Notes: generated from the letters alone by a model not told the origin. A DNA stretch of 64,000 nucleotides from Tsuneonella flava (GCF_002870965.1 NZ_PHSO01000009.1:46356-110355), one strand, 5' to 3'. Shown: positions 44,857 through 56,363, counted from the first letter of the stretch. A program made the numbers and translations.

Positions 44857-45378
44857 ATGTTCGCGGAGGTGGGTACCTCCTCAGAGGGGCAGGGGAACTT
44901 GGCGTCGAACGATTTCAACGGTTACAGCGGACAAGCCTTCTCGCCGATGGGCGAGAAGGATCGCTTTGTCCTGCCTCCGTTGTTTCGCAACGCAGTGAAG
45001 GCTTCCAGCGACGGGAAAGTCCTGTGCCTCGATAAACATGCCCGGTTCAACTGCCTGACCGGGTTCGGCCTGTCGCGCATGCCCGAGCTGGAAGCGCAGC
45101 TCGACCGCGAAGAGGACAAGTACGGCCTCGATTTCGACCGCGATACGCGTGCGGCGCAATTGTTCGGCTTCGCCCGCGTGCCGTTCGACGATTCAGGCCG
45201 CTTCGTGATGCCGGAACATCTGCGTACGCTTGGCAATGTCGGCGATGCGCTGTTCTTTCAGGGCGGTGGCCGTCAGTTCACCATCTGGAACCCCGAAGAA
45301 CTGATGAAGATGGGTGACGAGTGGGCTGCCGCGAAGGCTGCCTGTGCCGACTTCATGGCCAAGGGGAAGGGCAAGTGA
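44857..45378 (+). CDS. mraZ: division/cell wall cluster transcriptional repressor MraZ
   Basis: About 173 residues from [12 protein letters not shown]; the MraZ core starts at [20 protein letters not shown]. Two AbrB-like DNA-binding halves are seen, [12 protein letters not shown] and [13 protein letters not shown], the D-x-x-x-R motifs (the first reads E-K-D-R). MraZ rings bind repeats before their own gene and repress the dcw cluster. The start is uncertain: a TTG at 44899 with GAGGGG nine bases upstream would give 159 residues and fits the family just as well. First gene of the cluster, overlapping rsmH by four bases. Confidence 0.9.
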   Translation: MFAEVGTSSEGQGNLASNDFNGYSGQAFSPMGEKDRFVLPPLFRNAVKASSDGKVLCLDKHARFNCLTGFGLSRMPELEAQLDREEDKYGLDFDRDTRAAQLFGFARVPFDDSGRFVMPEHLRTLGNVGDALFFQGGGRQFTIWNPEELMKMGDEWAAAKAACADFMAKGKGK

Positions 45379-46331
45379 GCGTGTTCCCGTCCCCCGATGC
45401 CCCGCACATTCCCGTGCTGCTGGACGAAGTGATCGCCGCACTGGCGCCGCAGCCGGGCGACGTGATCGTCGATGCCACGTTCGGTGCGGGCGGTTATACC
45501 CGTGCCCTGCTCGATGCAGGCGCCATTGTTCATGCGTTTGACCGCGATCCCGATGCGATTGCAGCGGGTTGCAAGTGGCGCGAGACGGAGGAAAATCCAC
45601 CGCGTCTCGTTCTCCACCCGCGCCGTTTTTCGGAAATGGTCGCGGCCATGCGCGAAGCGGGCATATCGCGCGTCGATGGCGTGGTGATGGATATTGGCGT
45701 TTCGTCGATGCAGCTCGATCAGGCGGATCGCGGCTTTGCTTTCTCGTCCGACGGCCCGCTCGACATGCGGATGGGGCAGGATGGCGAAAGCGCGGCCGAT
45801 TTCCTGAATACTGCCGATGAAGCGCAGATTGCCGACGTGCTTTATCATTATGGCGAAGAACGCCAGAGCCGCCGCGTCGCCCGCGCGATTGTTGCTGCCC
45901 GTCCGCTGAAAACCACGGGCGATCTAGCGCGCGTGGTTCGCAAGGCGCTCGGCTATCGGCCCGGCGCGCCGAAAGACCCGGCCACACGCAGCTTTCAGGC
46001 GGTGCGTATCCATGTGAACGCCGAACTGGCGGAACTGGAGCAGGGGCTGAGCGGAGCGGAAGAGCTGCTGAGCGAAGGTGGGCGGCTGGCTGTGGTCAGC
46101 TTTCACAGTCTGGAAGATCGCATCGTCAAACGGTTCCTGCGCGATGCATCTGGCGCCAATGCCACCGGATCGCGCCACTTGCCGCAGGCCGAAACGGCCC
46201 CAGCCACATTTCGCAACGTGTCGAAGGCGATCCGCCCCGGCACCGCTGAACTCGACAGAAACCCCCGCGCGCGCTCGGCAACGCTGCGCCACGCGGTTCG
46301 CACTGCAACGTCAACCAGGGAGGCTGCATGA
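45375..46331 (+). CDS. rsmH: 16S rRNA (cytosine-1402-N4)-methyltransferase RsmH
   Basis: A 318-residue SAM methyltransferase that methylates C1402 in the ribosomal P site (formerly MraW). [20 protein letters not shown] leads into motif [37 protein letters not shown] and DMRMG are family blocks, [12 protein letters not shown] and [13 protein letters not shown] complete the catalytic domain. GTG start sharing four bases with mraZ. Second gene of the dcw cluster. Confidence 0.97.
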   Translation: MSVFPSPDAPHIPVLLDEVIAALAPQPGDVIVDATFGAGGYTRALLDAGAIVHAFDRDPDAIAAGCKWRETEENPPRLVLHPRRFSEMVAAMREAGISRVDGVVMDIGVSSMQLDQADRGFAFSSDGPLDMRMGQDGESAADFLNTADEAQIADVLYHYGEERQSRRVARAIVAARPLKTTGDLARVVRKALGYRPGAPKDPATRSFQAVRIHVNAELAELEQGLSGAEELLSEGGRLAVVSFHSLEDRIVKRFLRDASGANATGSRHLPQAETAPATFRNVSKAIRPGTAELDRNPRARSATLRHAVRTATSTREAA

Positions 46332-46807
46332 TGGTAAACGGTAGTCGCTTGCGTCAGATTGGATGGGCTGTGACCCTTGCAATCTGTTTCTCTGCATTCA
46401 TGGCTTTGACGTTCAAGGTGAATTCGGTGAAGAGCGAAGTGCGCCTCGCTGAACGCCGCATCGTGTCGTTGCAACAGGAAAAAACGATCCTCGAAACCGA
46501 ATTCGAAACGCGGGCCAGCCAGCACCAGCTGGCGCAATGGAACGCGGTCGATTTCGGCTATGAACCGCCGCGCGCCGATCAGTATCTGGAAAGCGAGCGT
46601 CAGTTGGCGGCACTGGGTGAAGTTCCTTCGCGCGATGCGCCATCTCCGATCCGGGTGGCGCAGGCACCCGAAGCGGGGCGGGTGATGAAATACCCGGAAA
46701 TGGTATCTCCGCTGACGGGCAAGCCGGTGCATAACAGAGTTGAGTCAGGGGCGCTGGCCGCAGCGCTCGCGCAAGGTGGCGAGCTATTGGCCGAGGGGGG
46801 GCGGTGA
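46328..46807 (+). CDS. ftsL: cell division protein FtsL
   Basis: A 159-residue bitopic protein: short cytoplasmic end, membrane helix about 12-30 ([19 protein letters not shown]), then a coiled-coil [26 protein letters not shown]. The C-terminal 60 residues are Pro/Ala/Glu-rich and longer than in E. coli, as usual for alphaproteobacteria. FtsL binds FtsB and FtsQ and activates FtsWI. The overlap with both neighbours by four bases supports the identification, since sequence conservation in FtsL is low. Confidence 0.87.
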   Translation: MMVNGSRLRQIGWAVTLAICFSAFMALTFKVNSVKSEVRLAERRIVSLQQEKTILETEFETRASQHQLAQWNAVDFGYEPPRADQYLESERQLAALGEVPSRDAPSPIRVAQAPEAGRVMKYPEMVSPLTGKPVHNRVESGALAAALAQGGELLAEGGR

Positions 46808-48528
46808 ACGCACTCACGGTCAGCACGGCAATCTCGTCTGGCCGGGTCCGGCTGGTGACGATGCGGCGGCAGTCCCTGACTGTCGCCCGTATTCGTTTAC
46901 TGGTCGTGGCAATGATGTTCGGCGCTGTAGCGCTGGCGGCGGTGATGCGGATCGGGTTTCTGGGGCTGGCCGACCGGTCGGTAGTAACCGAAACGCTCAG
47001 CGAAGCGTTGTTGCCGCCGCGAGGCGAGATCACCGACCGCAACGGACAGCCGCTGGCGCGCGCGTTTCCGGCATTTGCGCTGTGGTACAACCCGGCTGCG
47101 CTTAATGGCGGCAGCCCGCTCGTCAAAACGCCGCAGGAAGTGGCGCGGGAACTGGTGTCGATTTTCCCCGACATGGATGAAAGCGAAGTGGCTGCGAAGC
47201 TGACGTCGGGGCGTGCCGGATATTTGCGCCGCCGTGTCCTGCCGGAAGAAGCCAACAAAGTGCTCGCCATCGGTGAGCTCGCACTCGAAATGCCGAAAGA
47301 GAATTCACGCCATTATCCGCAAGGGTCGATGGGCGCACACGTTCTCGGCTATGTCGGGGCCAATGGCCACGGTCATGTCGGTATGGAAGAAGTGCTCGAT
47401 AAGCGACTGCTCGATCCGGCACAGCGGGGCAAGCCTGTGGCGCTGTCGGTCGATGCACGGGTGCAGGGCGCGCTGGAAGATGAGCTGAATCGCGGTATGC
47501 GCGCGGTCGATGCGAAGGGCGCGGCCGGGATCGTCCTCGATGTCGATACCGGGGAAGTGCTCGCACTTGCCTCGTTGCCCGAATTCAACCCCAACAAGAT
47601 CGATCAGGCGGGCGTGGACAACATGTTCAACCGCGTGACCAATCAGGTTTACGAACTGGGTTCGACATTCAAACCGATCACCGTGGCCAGTGCAATCGAT
47701 GCGGGCGTAGTGCGCGATTTCGGTAAGCAATACGATGCCTCGCCAATCAAAGTCGGGCGTTTCACGATCAAAGACAGCCACGCGATGGGCGCAACGCTCA
47801 ACGTGCCGGAAACGCTGATCCATTCGTCTAACACTGTGTCCGCCCGGATCGCCGATGAACTGGGGTCGGAACGTCTGCGCCAGACGATGATCGATCTGGG
47901 GATGAACGAACGCCCGTTTATTGAACTACCTGCGCGCGGTTTCCCGATCTGGCCGGGCAAGAAGTGGCCGCGTTTGCGGACGATGACGGTTGGTTTCGGA
48001 CACGGCATCGCAGTAACGCCGCTGCACCTCGCCAGCGCCTATGCGGCGCTGGTCAACGGCGGGATCTGGCGCCCGGCAACTCTGTATAAGGTGGAGCCGG
48101 GCCATGCTGTGCGCGGTCGCCGCGTGTTCAAGGCCAGCACCAGCTCGCGGATGCGTCAACTGCTGCGGATGATTGCGGTCTATGGCACTGGTCGTAATGC
48201 TAACGCACCCGGCTTCCGAGTGGGCGGCAAGACAGGCTCGGCGGAAAAACCGGGTGCCCATGGCTATCGTAAAACCGCCGTGGTTTCGACCTTTGCATCG
48301 GCCTTCCCGATGGATCGTCCGCGCTATGTCGTGATCGCCATGCTCGACGAACCCAAGGGCACGACAGCCAGCAGTTTCCAGCGCACTGCCGCATGGAATG
48401 CTGCGCCGATTGTCGGGCGACTGGTCCCGCGTATCGGGCCTATGCTGGGCATCAACCCCGACAATACGCGCGATGTCGATCTGTCGGACCTCGCCCCGCT
48501 GGTGCCCAAAACCGGAGGAAGCGAATGA
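46804..48528 (+). CDS. ftsI: septal peptidoglycan transpeptidase FtsI (PBP3)
   Basis: A 574-residue class B penicillin-binding protein. GTG start. One membrane helix at about 31-48, then the dimerisation domain (PPRGEITDRNGQPLAR) and the transpeptidase domain: S287 in GSTFKPIT, SSN at 341-343 and KTG at 476-478. It cross-links septal peptidoglycan with FtsW. All catalytic residues are present. Overlaps ftsL and murE by four bases each. Confidence 0.96.
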   Translation: MNALTVSTAISSGRVRLVTMRRQSLTVARIRLLVVAMMFGAVALAAVMRIGFLGLADRSVVTETLSEALLPPRGEITDRNGQPLARAFPAFALWYNPAALNGGSPLVKTPQEVARELVSIFPDMDESEVAAKLTSGRAGYLRRRVLPEEANKVLAIGELALEMPKENSRHYPQGSMGAHVLGYVGANGHGHVGMEEVLDKRLLDPAQRGKPVALSVDARVQGALEDELNRGMRAVDAKGAAGIVLDVDTGEVLALASLPEFNPNKIDQAGVDNMFNRVTNQVYELGSTFKPITVASAIDAGVVRDFGKQYDASPIKVGRFTIKDSHAMGATLNVPETLIHSSNTVSARIADELGSERLRQTMIDLGMNERPFIELPARGFPIWPGKKWPRLRTMTVGFGHGIAVTPLHLASAYAALVNGGIWRPATLYKVEPGHAVRGRRVFKASTSSRMRQLLRMIAVYGTGRNANAPGFRVGGKTGSAEKPGAHGYRKTAVVSTFASAFPMDRPRYVVIAMLDEPKGTTASSFQRTAAWNAAPIVGRLVPRIGPMLGINPDNTRDVDLSDLAPLVPKTGGSE

Positions 48529-49988
48529 AGCTGGCGACTCTCCTTGCCGATACTGGCTTGAGTGCCAACGTCGATGCGACGGTTACGGGTTTCGCCATCG
48601 ACAATCGCAAGGTTGCGCGCGGCACTGTGTTTGGCGCGTTTCAGGGTGCCAAAGTCAACGGGGAGGACTTCATCCCCGCGGCAATTGCTGCCGGTGCGGT
48701 TGCTGTGGTCGCCCGGCCTGAAGCGAAGGTGGAAGGAGCGCTGCATATTGCCAGCGACAACCCGCGCCGCGCATTTGCCTTGCTGGCTGCACGTTTCTTC
48801 CAGCCTGTGCCGCAGGCCATTGTCGCGGTGACGGGAACAAACGGCAAAACCTCCACCGTGGAAATGACCCGCCAGTTGTGGCGTATGGCTGGGTTCAGTG
48901 CGGCATCGATTGGCACTCTGGGGGTTACGACCCCTGATGGGAGCGTTTCCACCGGGCTGACTACGCCCGATATCGTCACGTTCCTGTCCAACATGACCGG
49001 GCTGGCGCGCGAGGGTGTTTCGCATGTCGCTTACGAAGCGTCGAGCCATGGTCTGTCGCAATATCGCAACGAAGGCCTGCGGGTCGCCGCCGGTGCCTTC
49101 ACCAATTTCAGCCGCGATCACCTCGATTACCACGCGACGATGGACGAATATTTCGCTGCCAAGATGCGGCTGTTCGACGAAGTGGTGATGGATAGTGGCA
49201 CGGCCGTTATCTGGCAGGGCGGGGATAGCTGGTCCGCCCGCGCCGGAGAGCACGCACGCGCACGGGGGTTGCGTGTGCTGGCAGTGGGCGAGCAGGCAGA
49301 GGGGATCCGCCTGCTCGCCCGCACTCCCACCGAACTGGGTCAGGAACTGCATCTCGAATTCGATGGAGCTGAGCGCAAAGTCGTGTTGCCATTGATCGGT
49401 GCCTATCAGGCGGCCAACGCGCTTGTGTCAGCTGGACTTGTGATCGCGACCGGCGGCGATCCGGCGGCGACCTTCGATGCTCTTTCGCGGTTGCAGCCGG
49501 TTCGCGGGCGTCTGGAGCGAGCCGCGATCAATCGCGCAGGCGCGCCGGTCTATGTCGATTATGCCCACACCCCCGATGCGCTGGATGCTGCGATCGACGC
49601 ATTACGCCCACACGTGGAAAAACGCCTTCTGGTGGTGTTCGGAGCGGGTGGAGATCGCGATAAGGGCAAACGGGCCGAGATGGGCCGGGTCGCTAGCCAG
49701 AAAGCAGATGTTGTGATTGTTACCGATGATAACCCCCGCGGGGAAGATCCGGCGGACATCCGTCGCGCGGTGATGTCGGGCACCAGCGGGGCGCAGGATA
49801 TTGGAGATCGCCGTGCGGCCATCGCCGCGGCCATCGACATGGCGGGCAGCGGGGACATTGTCCTCGTCGCAGGCAAAGGTCACGAACAGGGGCAAATCGT
49901 GGGAGCCGGGGAAGATATGCGCGTATTGCCGTTCGACGATGTAACTGTGGCGCGCGAATGCGCCGCTGGACAGGGATCCGGGGCATGA
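48525..49988 (+). CDS. murE: UDP-MurNAc-tripeptide synthetase MurE (meso-DAP adding)
   Basis: A 487-residue Mur ligase adding meso-diaminopimelate to UDP-MurNAc-L-Ala-D-Glu. The ATP loop VTGTNGKTSTVE is near 101-112. DDNPRGEDP near 401-409 is the DNPR motif that selects meso-DAP over lysine. YVDYAHTPDAL and GAGGDRDKGKRAEM are further Mur ligase blocks. ATG at 48525 shares four bases with the ftsI stop. Confidence 0.97.
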   Translation: MKLATLLADTGLSANVDATVTGFAIDNRKVARGTVFGAFQGAKVNGEDFIPAAIAAGAVAVVARPEAKVEGALHIASDNPRRAFALLAARFFQPVPQAIVAVTGTNGKTSTVEMTRQLWRMAGFSAASIGTLGVTTPDGSVSTGLTTPDIVTFLSNMTGLAREGVSHVAYEASSHGLSQYRNEGLRVAAGAFTNFSRDHLDYHATMDEYFAAKMRLFDEVVMDSGTAVIWQGGDSWSARAGEHARARGLRVLAVGEQAEGIRLLARTPTELGQELHLEFDGAERKVVLPLIGAYQAANALVSAGLVIATGGDPAATFDALSRLQPVRGRLERAAINRAGAPVYVDYAHTPDALDAAIDALRPHVEKRLLVVFGAGGDRDKGKRAEMGRVASQKADVVIVTDDNPRGEDPADIRRAVMSGTSGAQDIGDRRAAIAAAIDMAGSGDIVLVAGKGHEQGQIVGAGEDMRVLPFDDVTVARECAAGQGSGA

Positions 49989-51457
49989 GCGTGAATCGCG
50001 CAATCCTGTCATGGCCGCGAGAGAAACGCGACCGTTTCGCGCTGGCGCTGTGGGATGCCGATGCGATTGCAGCGGCGACCGGCGGAAAGGCCAGCGGCGC
50101 GTTTCAGGTGTCCGGGGTAGAAATCGATTCCCGCGATGTGCGCTCTGGCGATCTGTTCGTTGCGCTGAAAGGTGAAACGACAGACGGGCATCGCTTTCTG
50201 GCCAAGGCATTTGCCAACGGTGCCGCTGCCGCACTGGTGAGTGAGCCGATCGACTGGCCGCATATTCTGGTGAAAGACACGACCGCTGCGCTGGAATCTC
50301 TCGCAGCCGCAGCACGCGACCGTGCGGATGCGTTGCGGATCGCGGTGACAGGCTCTGTCGGCAAGACCGGCGTGAAAGAAGCGATCTTCGCTGCGCTAGA
50401 CCGCAGCAGCCGTGGGGCGGCGCACCGCTCTGTGCGGAGCTACAACAATCATGTTGGCGTCCCACTCAGTCTGGCGCGGATGCCGGGGCGCAGCCAGTTT
50501 GGCATCTTCGAAATGGGGATGAACCACGCAGGCGAAATTGCTGCGCTGACCGTGCAGGTGCGCCCGCATGTCGCGGTGGTTACGACAATTGCGCCAGCGC
50601 ATATCGAAAACCTCGGCAGTGAAGAGGCGATTGCCGATGCCAAGGGCGAGGTATTTGGCGGTCTGATGCCAGGTGGCACGGCGGTCATTCCGGCTGACAG
50701 TCCGCATTTCGAGCGTTTGAAAGCGCATGCCGTGGCGGCAGGGGCGACGGTGATCGGCTTCGGCCGCAGCGCCAGTGCCGATGCCCGATTGCTTGACGCT
50801 ATTCCCAGCGCCAATGGCGGCGCGCTGGTGACAGCGGATATTTGCGGTACGCGCCTGTGCTTTACCGTGGCAGAGCCGGGGGATCACTGGATTTCCAATG
50901 CGCTGGCGGTGATGGCGGCGGTTAAGGCGGCAGGCGGCGATCTGGGGTCGGCCGGCCTTGCGCTGGCCGAAATGGGTGGCCTGAAAGGGCGCGGTGCGCG
51001 CCACCGGATCGCTGCGCCGGGTGGCTACGCGTTGTTGATAGACGAAAGTTACAACGCGAACCCTGCATCGATGCGAGCGACTTTGCGCCAGTTGGGGCAA
51101 ACACCCGCTACGCGCCGGATTGCCGTTCTTGGCAGCATGAAAGAACTGGGCGATTTCGGGCCCGGTTTCCATACGCAACTGGCTGAACCGCTGGTGGAGG
51201 CGCAGGTCGATTATGTTGTTCTGGTTGGTGAAGAGATGACGGCGCTGGCACGCGAACTGGGGAAACCGGGCGGCGCTCCGCTTGCCGCCGGACTCGGCTT
51301 CGCGCATTGCGATGGTCCAGGCGAAGCCATTGGCGCGCTCGAAGAATTCGGGCTTGCTGCTGGAGACGCGGTCCTCGTCAAAGGTTCGAATTCGGTCGGG
51401 CTTGGGCGGGTCGTCGCTCACTTCGTCGACCGTGGGACACTGGGCCGGGAAGGCTGA
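49985..51457 (+). CDS. murF: UDP-MurNAc-tripeptide:D-Ala-D-Ala ligase MurF
   Basis: A 490-residue Mur ligase completing the pentapeptide precursor. ATP loop [24 protein letters not shown] block ([14 protein letters not shown]), [13 protein letters not shown] and [15 protein letters not shown] are all typical. Its ATG shares four bases with murE and its stop one base with mraY. Confidence 0.96.
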   Translation: MSVNRAILSWPREKRDRFALALWDADAIAAATGGKASGAFQVSGVEIDSRDVRSGDLFVALKGETTDGHRFLAKAFANGAAAALVSEPIDWPHILVKDTTAALESLAAAARDRADALRIAVTGSVGKTGVKEAIFAALDRSSRGAAHRSVRSYNNHVGVPLSLARMPGRSQFGIFEMGMNHAGEIAALTVQVRPHVAVVTTIAPAHIENLGSEEAIADAKGEVFGGLMPGGTAVIPADSPHFERLKAHAVAAGATVIGFGRSASADARLLDAIPSANGGALVTADICGTRLCFTVAEPGDHWISNALAVMAAVKAAGGDLGSAGLALAEMGGLKGRGARHRIAAPGGYALLIDESYNANPASMRATLRQLGQTPATRRIAVLGSMKELGDFGPGFHTQLAEPLVEAQVDYVVLVGEEMTALARELGKPGGAPLAAGLGFAHCDGPGEAIGALEEFGLAAGDAVLVKGSNSVGLGRVVAHFVDRGTLGREG

Positions 51458-52527
51458 TGCTCTATCTGATTGCCGAATGGTTGCATTTCGAGGGCGTACT
51501 TAACCTCATACGCTACCAGACATTTCGCTCGGGCGCCGTCCTGCTTACAGCTCTGATGATCGGCTTGCTGATCGGGCCGCGCTTCATCGATATGCTGCGG
51601 GTGCGGCAGGGTAAGGGGCAGCCGATCCGCGAAGACGGTCCGCAAACGCACCTTGCCAAGCGTGGTACGCCCACGATGGGCGGGCTGATGATCCTCATTT
51701 CGCTGACGATTTCACTGCTGCTTTGGATGGATCTGAGGAATCCGTTCGTATGGGCTTGTTTCGCAGTGACTATCGGTTTCGGCGTAATCGGTTTTATGGA
51801 CGATTACGACAAAGTGTCGAAGGCCAGTCACAAGGGCGTATCGGGCAAGGTCCGCCTTCTGCTCGAATTCATCGTTGCAGGGATCGCGTCGTGGATCATC
51901 GTCGGGCAGATCAACACCGTGCTCTACGTGCCGTTCATGATGCAGGCGGGGATTCCGCTTGGCCCGGCGTATTATGTGTTTGCCGCTGTGGTGATTGTTG
52001 GCGCAGGCAACGCTGTGAACCTGACCGACGGGCTGGACGGGCTGGCGACAATGCCGGTGATTATCGCTTCCGGCACCTTCGCAATCATCGCTTATCTGGC
52101 AGGACGCGAAGACTTTTCCGCGTATCTCGGCATTCCGCATGTGCCCGGCGCGGGCGAACTGGCGATTTTCTGTGCGGCGATCATGGGCGCGGGGCTGGCG
52201 TTTTTGTGGTTCAATGCCCCACCGGCGGCGGTGTTCATGGGCGATACCGGCAGCCTTGCATTGGGCGGTGCGCTGGGCGCGATTGCTGTGGCGAGCCATC
52301 ATGAAATCGTGCTGGCGATTGTCGGCGGGCTGTTCGTATTCGAAGCGCTGTCGGTCATCATTCAGGTGTTCTGGTTTAAGCGAACCGGGAAGCGGGTGTT
52401 CCGCATGGCTCCGATACACCATCATTTCGAGCAGTTGGGGTGGAAAGAATCCACTGTCGTGATCCGGTTCTGGATCATTTCCATCGTCCTTGCGCTGCTG
52501 GGTCTGGCGACACTGAAGCTGCGATGA
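51457..52527 (+). CDS. mraY: phospho-MurNAc-pentapeptide transferase MraY
   Basis: A 356-residue integral membrane enzyme with about ten helices that makes lipid I on undecaprenyl phosphate. [12 protein letters not shown], the Mg-binding GFMDDYDKV and [10 protein letters not shown], and [14 protein letters not shown] are diagnostic. Starts one base before the end of murF. Followed by a 52-base gap before murD, the only spacer within the run up to ftsA. Confidence 0.98.
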   Translation: MLYLIAEWLHFEGVLNLIRYQTFRSGAVLLTALMIGLLIGPRFIDMLRVRQGKGQPIREDGPQTHLAKRGTPTMGGLMILISLTISLLLWMDLRNPFVWACFAVTIGFGVIGFMDDYDKVSKASHKGVSGKVRLLLEFIVAGIASWIIVGQINTVLYVPFMMQAGIPLGPAYYVFAAVVIVGAGNAVNLTDGLDGLATMPVIIASGTFAIIAYLAGREDFSAYLGIPHVPGAGELAIFCAAIMGAGLAFLWFNAPPAAVFMGDTGSLALGGALGAIAVASHHEIVLAIVGGLFVFEALSVIIQVFWFKRTGKRVFRMAPIHHHFEQLGWKESTVVIRFWIISIVLALLGLATLKLR

Positions 52528-52579
52528 CACGGGCGGATCATATCCCTCCGTGCGCCCCGGCACAGACGGGGGGATGCGC

Positions 52580-53926
52580 GTGATAACGTCTTCCGCCTTC
52601 CGGGGTAAGCGTTACGCGGTGCTCGGCCTTGCGCGGTCGGGTCTGGCGACGGTCGATGCGCTGCTGGCCAGCGGAGCGCAGGTCGTCGCGTGGGACCGGC
52701 AGGAAAATGCGCGCGCGCTGGTGGAAGGGCGCGCCGAAATGGGCGATCCGCTGGAAATCGATCTTTCGGGCTTCGATGCTATCGTGGTGTCGCCCGGTGT
52801 GCCGCTCAACACGCACCCCATTGCTGGCCGGGCCGCTCAGTTCGGGGTGCCGCTTATCGGGGATATCGAACTGTTCGCGCAGGCGCGCGCCGATCTGCCG
52901 CCGCACAGCATTGTCGGCATCACCGGCACCAACGGCAAGAGCACGACCACCGCGCTGATCCACCACATCCTGCAAACCGCTGGTGTGCCGAGCGCTATGG
53001 GCGGCAATATCGGCCTGCCGATCATGGGGCAGGAGCCGTTGCCGGAAGGTGGCGTCTATGTGCTCGAACTGTCGAGTTACCAGATCGATCTGACGCAGAA
53101 CCTCGATTGCGATGTAGCTGTGTTGTTGAACATTTCGCCCGATCACCTTGATCGGTACGAGAGTTTCGACGCCTATGCCGCCAGCAAGGCACGCCTGTTT
53201 GAAATGCAGTCGGCCGACAATTATGCCGTGGTCGAATCTGCCGCCGAGGATGAGCTCGATGTCCTCGGCAATGCAAAGACAGACGTCTTCATCCCGATCG
53301 ACGATGTCGAACTGATCGGCGCACAGACCGACTGGCCATCGCTGCAAGGCCCGCACAATCTGCAAAACGCACAGGCGGCGATTGCTGTCGCGCGCTGTCT
53401 CGGTGTTGCCGATGTAAAAATCGGTGAAGCGCTCGGCAGCTTCAAAGGCCTGCCTCATCGCATGGAGCGGGCCGGCACGCATAACGGCGTGCTGTTCATC
53501 AACGACAGCAAAGCGACCAACACCGATTCCACCGCTCCCGCTCTGGCGGCCTACCCGCCAGAGGCAAACGGGCCGCGCATTCACTGGATCGTTGGCGGAT
53601 TGCCCAAGGAAGATGGGCTGGGTGCGTGCGAGCCACATGTCGGCAATGTCGCCGTCGCGTACACGATTGGCGAGGCAGGGCCGCGCTTTGCCGAATTGCT
53701 CGACGGGCGGGTTCAGGTGGAACGGGCGGAGATGTTGTGCGAAGCGGTCAGCCGCGCCATCGCCAATGCGCGGCCGGGCGATGTGGTCCTGTTCAGCCCT
53801 GCCTGTGCCAGCTTCGACCAGTTCAAGGATTACGAGCAGCGCGGCGAACGCTTCCGCCAGTTCGTGGATGCTTTGACAAGCGATACGCAGGGCGATGATC
53901 CGTGTGGGCGGGGAGGTGCGGCATGA
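52580..53926 (+). CDS. murD: UDP-MurNAc-L-alanine:D-glutamate ligase MurD
   Basis: A 448-residue Mur ligase adding D-glutamate. GKRYAVLGLARSGLATVDAL opens the UDP-binding domain, GTNGKSTTTALIHHI is the ATP loop, and FINDSKATNTDSTAPAL and NIGLPIM are conserved. I place the start at GTG 52580 (MITSSAFRGK) because GGGGGG lies six bases before it and relatives begin this way; ATG 52574 and GTG 52550 are in frame but badly spaced. Overlaps ftsW by four bases. Confidence 0.95.
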   Translation: MITSSAFRGKRYAVLGLARSGLATVDALLASGAQVVAWDRQENARALVEGRAEMGDPLEIDLSGFDAIVVSPGVPLNTHPIAGRAAQFGVPLIGDIELFAQARADLPPHSIVGITGTNGKSTTTALIHHILQTAGVPSAMGGNIGLPIMGQEPLPEGGVYVLELSSYQIDLTQNLDCDVAVLLNISPDHLDRYESFDAYAASKARLFEMQSADNYAVVESAAEDELDVLGNAKTDVFIPIDDVELIGAQTDWPSLQGPHNLQNAQAAIAVARCLGVADVKIGEALGSFKGLPHRMERAGTHNGVLFINDSKATNTDSTAPALAAYPPEANGPRIHWIVGGLPKEDGLGACEPHVGNVAVAYTIGEAGPRFAELLDGRVQVERAEMLCEAVSRAIANARPGDVVLFSPACASFDQFKDYEQRGERFRQFVDALTSDTQGDDPCGRGGAA

Positions 53927-55170
53927 GCCAGTCCCAGCCATATATTCCGCGCGCGGGCAGAAGCCCCGCGAATGAGCCACGCTTTCGCACCACGCGCATC
54001 GGCGAACTCAAGATCTGGTGGCGCGAGATCGACCGGGTGCTGCTGTTTCTCATCCTTGCGATGATGGCGATCGGCACTGCCGCCGTTGCTGCGGCCAGCC
54101 CTGCCAGCGCGCATCGTCTGTCGACCTCCAAGATCACGTTGCCCGATCTCTATTTCTATTGGGCGCACGTGCGCTGGCAGGCGGTCGGGCTGATCGTCAT
54201 GTTCGCCGCGTCCACCCTCAGCCGGAACAATGCCCGCCGCGTGGGTATCGTGCTGGCGGCTACGATGCTGTTTTTCCTGATGCTTGTCCCTGTGATCGGT
54301 AGCGAGGTGAACGGCGCAAAACGCTGGATCAACCTCGGCATCGGGTTTCAACCGTCGGAATTCCTCAAACCCGGTTTTGCGATACTACTGGCGTGGATCG
54401 TCAGTTGGCGGATGCGCGATCCCGACATGCCGGTGCTGGCGATCATAACCGGTATCATGGGGCTGGTCGCTGCGCTGATGATGATGCAGCCCGATCTGGG
54501 CGGCACGATTCTGTTTGGCGGCGTGTGGTTCGTTATCATCCTGCTCGCCGGCATCCAGTTGCAGAGGGTCGGTATGCTGGCCGGTGCGGGGCTGGTGCTG
54601 CTGACGGCGACGTATTTCCTGTACGATAATGCGCGCCATCGCATCGATTCCTTCTTCGGCGGCGGCACCGCTTTCGATCAGGTCGATCTGGCGCAGCGTA
54701 CTCTGATGGCCGGGGGCTGGACCGGCAGCGGGTTGTGGCTGGGTGTCCGCAAGATGACGCTGCCGGAAGCGCATACCGACTATATCTTCTCGGTGATCGG
54801 GGAAGAATTCGGCCTGCTGGTCTGTGCGTTGATCGTTGTGCTCTATCTCGCCATCGTGATCCGCGTGCTGACCCGTCTGGTGGATGAAGACGATCTGTTT
54901 TCGATGCTGGCAGGGGCCGGGCTGGTGACGCAGATCGGCGGACAGGCGTTCATCAATATTCTGGTGAACCTGCAATTATTCCCGTCGAAAGGGATGACTT
55001 TGCCGTTGGTCAGCTATGGCGGGTCGTCGACCATTGCGGTATGTCTGGCGGTCGGGTTGCTGTTGGCGCTGACGCGGCGCAACCCCTATCTCGACCGGGG
55101 AACACCCGGACTGAAAGATCTGATTACACAGAATATGCAGGGTCAGAACGCAAAGGGAACCCGGCCATGA
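53923..55170 (+). CDS. ftsW: septal glycosyltransferase FtsW
   Basis: A 415-residue SEDS polymerase with ten membrane helices. GSEVNGAKRWINLGIGFQPSEFLKP is the family signature, GEEFGLL and MTLPLVSYGGSSTIA complete it. It polymerises lipid II at the septum with FtsI. A cytoplasmic Arg-rich tail of about 45 residues precedes the first helix. Shares four bases with both murD and murG. Confidence 0.97.
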   Translation: MSQSQPYIPRAGRSPANEPRFRTTRIGELKIWWREIDRVLLFLILAMMAIGTAAVAAASPASAHRLSTSKITLPDLYFYWAHVRWQAVGLIVMFAASTLSRNNARRVGIVLAATMLFFLMLVPVIGSEVNGAKRWINLGIGFQPSEFLKPGFAILLAWIVSWRMRDPDMPVLAIITGIMGLVAALMMMQPDLGGTILFGGVWFVIILLAGIQLQRVGMLAGAGLVLLTATYFLYDNARHRIDSFFGGGTAFDQVDLAQRTLMAGGWTGSGLWLGVRKMTLPEAHTDYIFSVIGEEFGLLVCALIVVLYLAIVIRVLTRLVDEDDLFSMLAGAGLVTQIGGQAFINILVNLQLFPSKGMTLPLVSYGGSSTIAVCLAVGLLLALTRRNPYLDRGTPGLKDLITQNMQGQNAKGTRP

Positions 55171-56363
55171 CCGGCGCTTCACGCCATTTCGTACTCGCTG
55201 CCGGGGGCACCGGCGGGCATCTCATCCCCGCCTTCGCATTGGCGGCGGAGCTTGACCGGCGCGGCCACCACGTCGCGCTGGTGACCGACAAGCGCGGGGC
55301 GGAGCTGCCGGGTAAACCCGACTTCCTGCCAGCGCATGTTCTGCCTGCCGGTCGTTTCGGCAAGAACCCGCTGCATTGGCCCGGCGGTATCAAGGCGGTG
55401 CTAGACGGGCGGCGGATGGCGATGCAGCTGTTCGAAACCTTCGGGCCCTCGGCAGTGGTGGGTTTCGGCGGCTATCCTTCGCTGCCTGCACTGCTTGGCG
55501 CTGTGGCGGCGGATATTCCGGCGGTGATCCATGAACAGAACGCAGTGCTGGGGCGGGTCAATCGCCTGCTGGCCGGAAAAGTGCAGGCTATCGCAACCGC
55601 TTATCCCGATGTGCAGCGGCTGAAGCCTTCGCTGGCGGACAAAGTCCATCTGGTGGGCAATCCGGTGCGTGCCGAGGTGCTGGGCCTACGCGATCAGCCG
55701 TTCCCCGCCTTCACCGAAGACGGCATCCTGCGTGTGCTGGTGACCGGCGGCAGTCAGGGTGCGCGGGTGTTGAGCGAAGTCGTGCCCGATGGGCTGGCGA
55801 TGCTGCAACCGGCCTTGCGGCAGCGTTTGCAGGTGACGCAGCAGTGCCGCCCGGAAGACATCGACGCGGTGCGGGCGCGCTATCGCGGGCACGATATCCC
55901 CGCGGAACTGGGCACTTACTTCGAAGATATGGCCACCCGACTGGCAGACGCGCATTTGTTTATCGGGCGCGCAGGCGCATCGACGATTGCCGAACTGACC
56001 GCGGTGGGTCGCCCGGCGATCCTCGTCCCGCTGCCGATTGCGACGGACGATCATCAGGCGGCGAATACGCAGGAACTGGTGAAGGCTGGCGGCGCGCGGA
56101 TGATCCGGCAGGCGGGGTTCACGCCCAAGCAGCTCGCCAAGCAGATTCAGGTTATGGCTCAACATCCTGAGACGCTGGCCACCGCGGCCCATGCGGCATG
56201 GAATTGCGGGCGGCCCAAGGCGGTGCAGGATCTGGCCGATCTCGTCGAAAGCTTCGGCGGCGTTGATTTAATGGATGTAATTCGCGTTGGCGCAAACAAT
56301 GCGCGCGGCGCTTCGCAAGGCGAAGCTGCCAGCCAGGGCGCGGCAAAGGACAGTGTAGTATGA
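55167..56363 (+). CDS. murG: lipid II synthase MurG (GlcNAc transferase)
   Basis: A 398-residue GT28 enzyme that adds GlcNAc to lipid [20 protein letters not shown] is the first glycine-rich loop; [29 protein letters not shown] and [26 protein letters not shown] bind UDP-GlcNAc. The C-terminal 25 residues are longer than in E. coli. Overlaps ftsW and murC by four bases. Confidence 0.97.
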   Translation: MTGASRHFVLAAGGTGGHLIPAFALAAELDRRGHHVALVTDKRGAELPGKPDFLPAHVLPAGRFGKNPLHWPGGIKAVLDGRRMAMQLFETFGPSAVVGFGGYPSLPALLGAVAADIPAVIHEQNAVLGRVNRLLAGKVQAIATAYPDVQRLKPSLADKVHLVGNPVRAEVLGLRDQPFPAFTEDGILRVLVTGGSQGARVLSEVVPDGLAMLQPALRQRLQVTQQCRPEDIDAVRARYRGHDIPAELGTYFEDMATRLADAHLFIGRAGASTIAELTAVGRPAILVPLPIATDDHQAANTQELVKAGGARMIRQAGFTPKQLAKQIQVMAQHPETLATAAHAAWNCGRPKAVQDLADLVESFGGVDLMDVIRVGANNARGASQGEAASQGAAKDSVV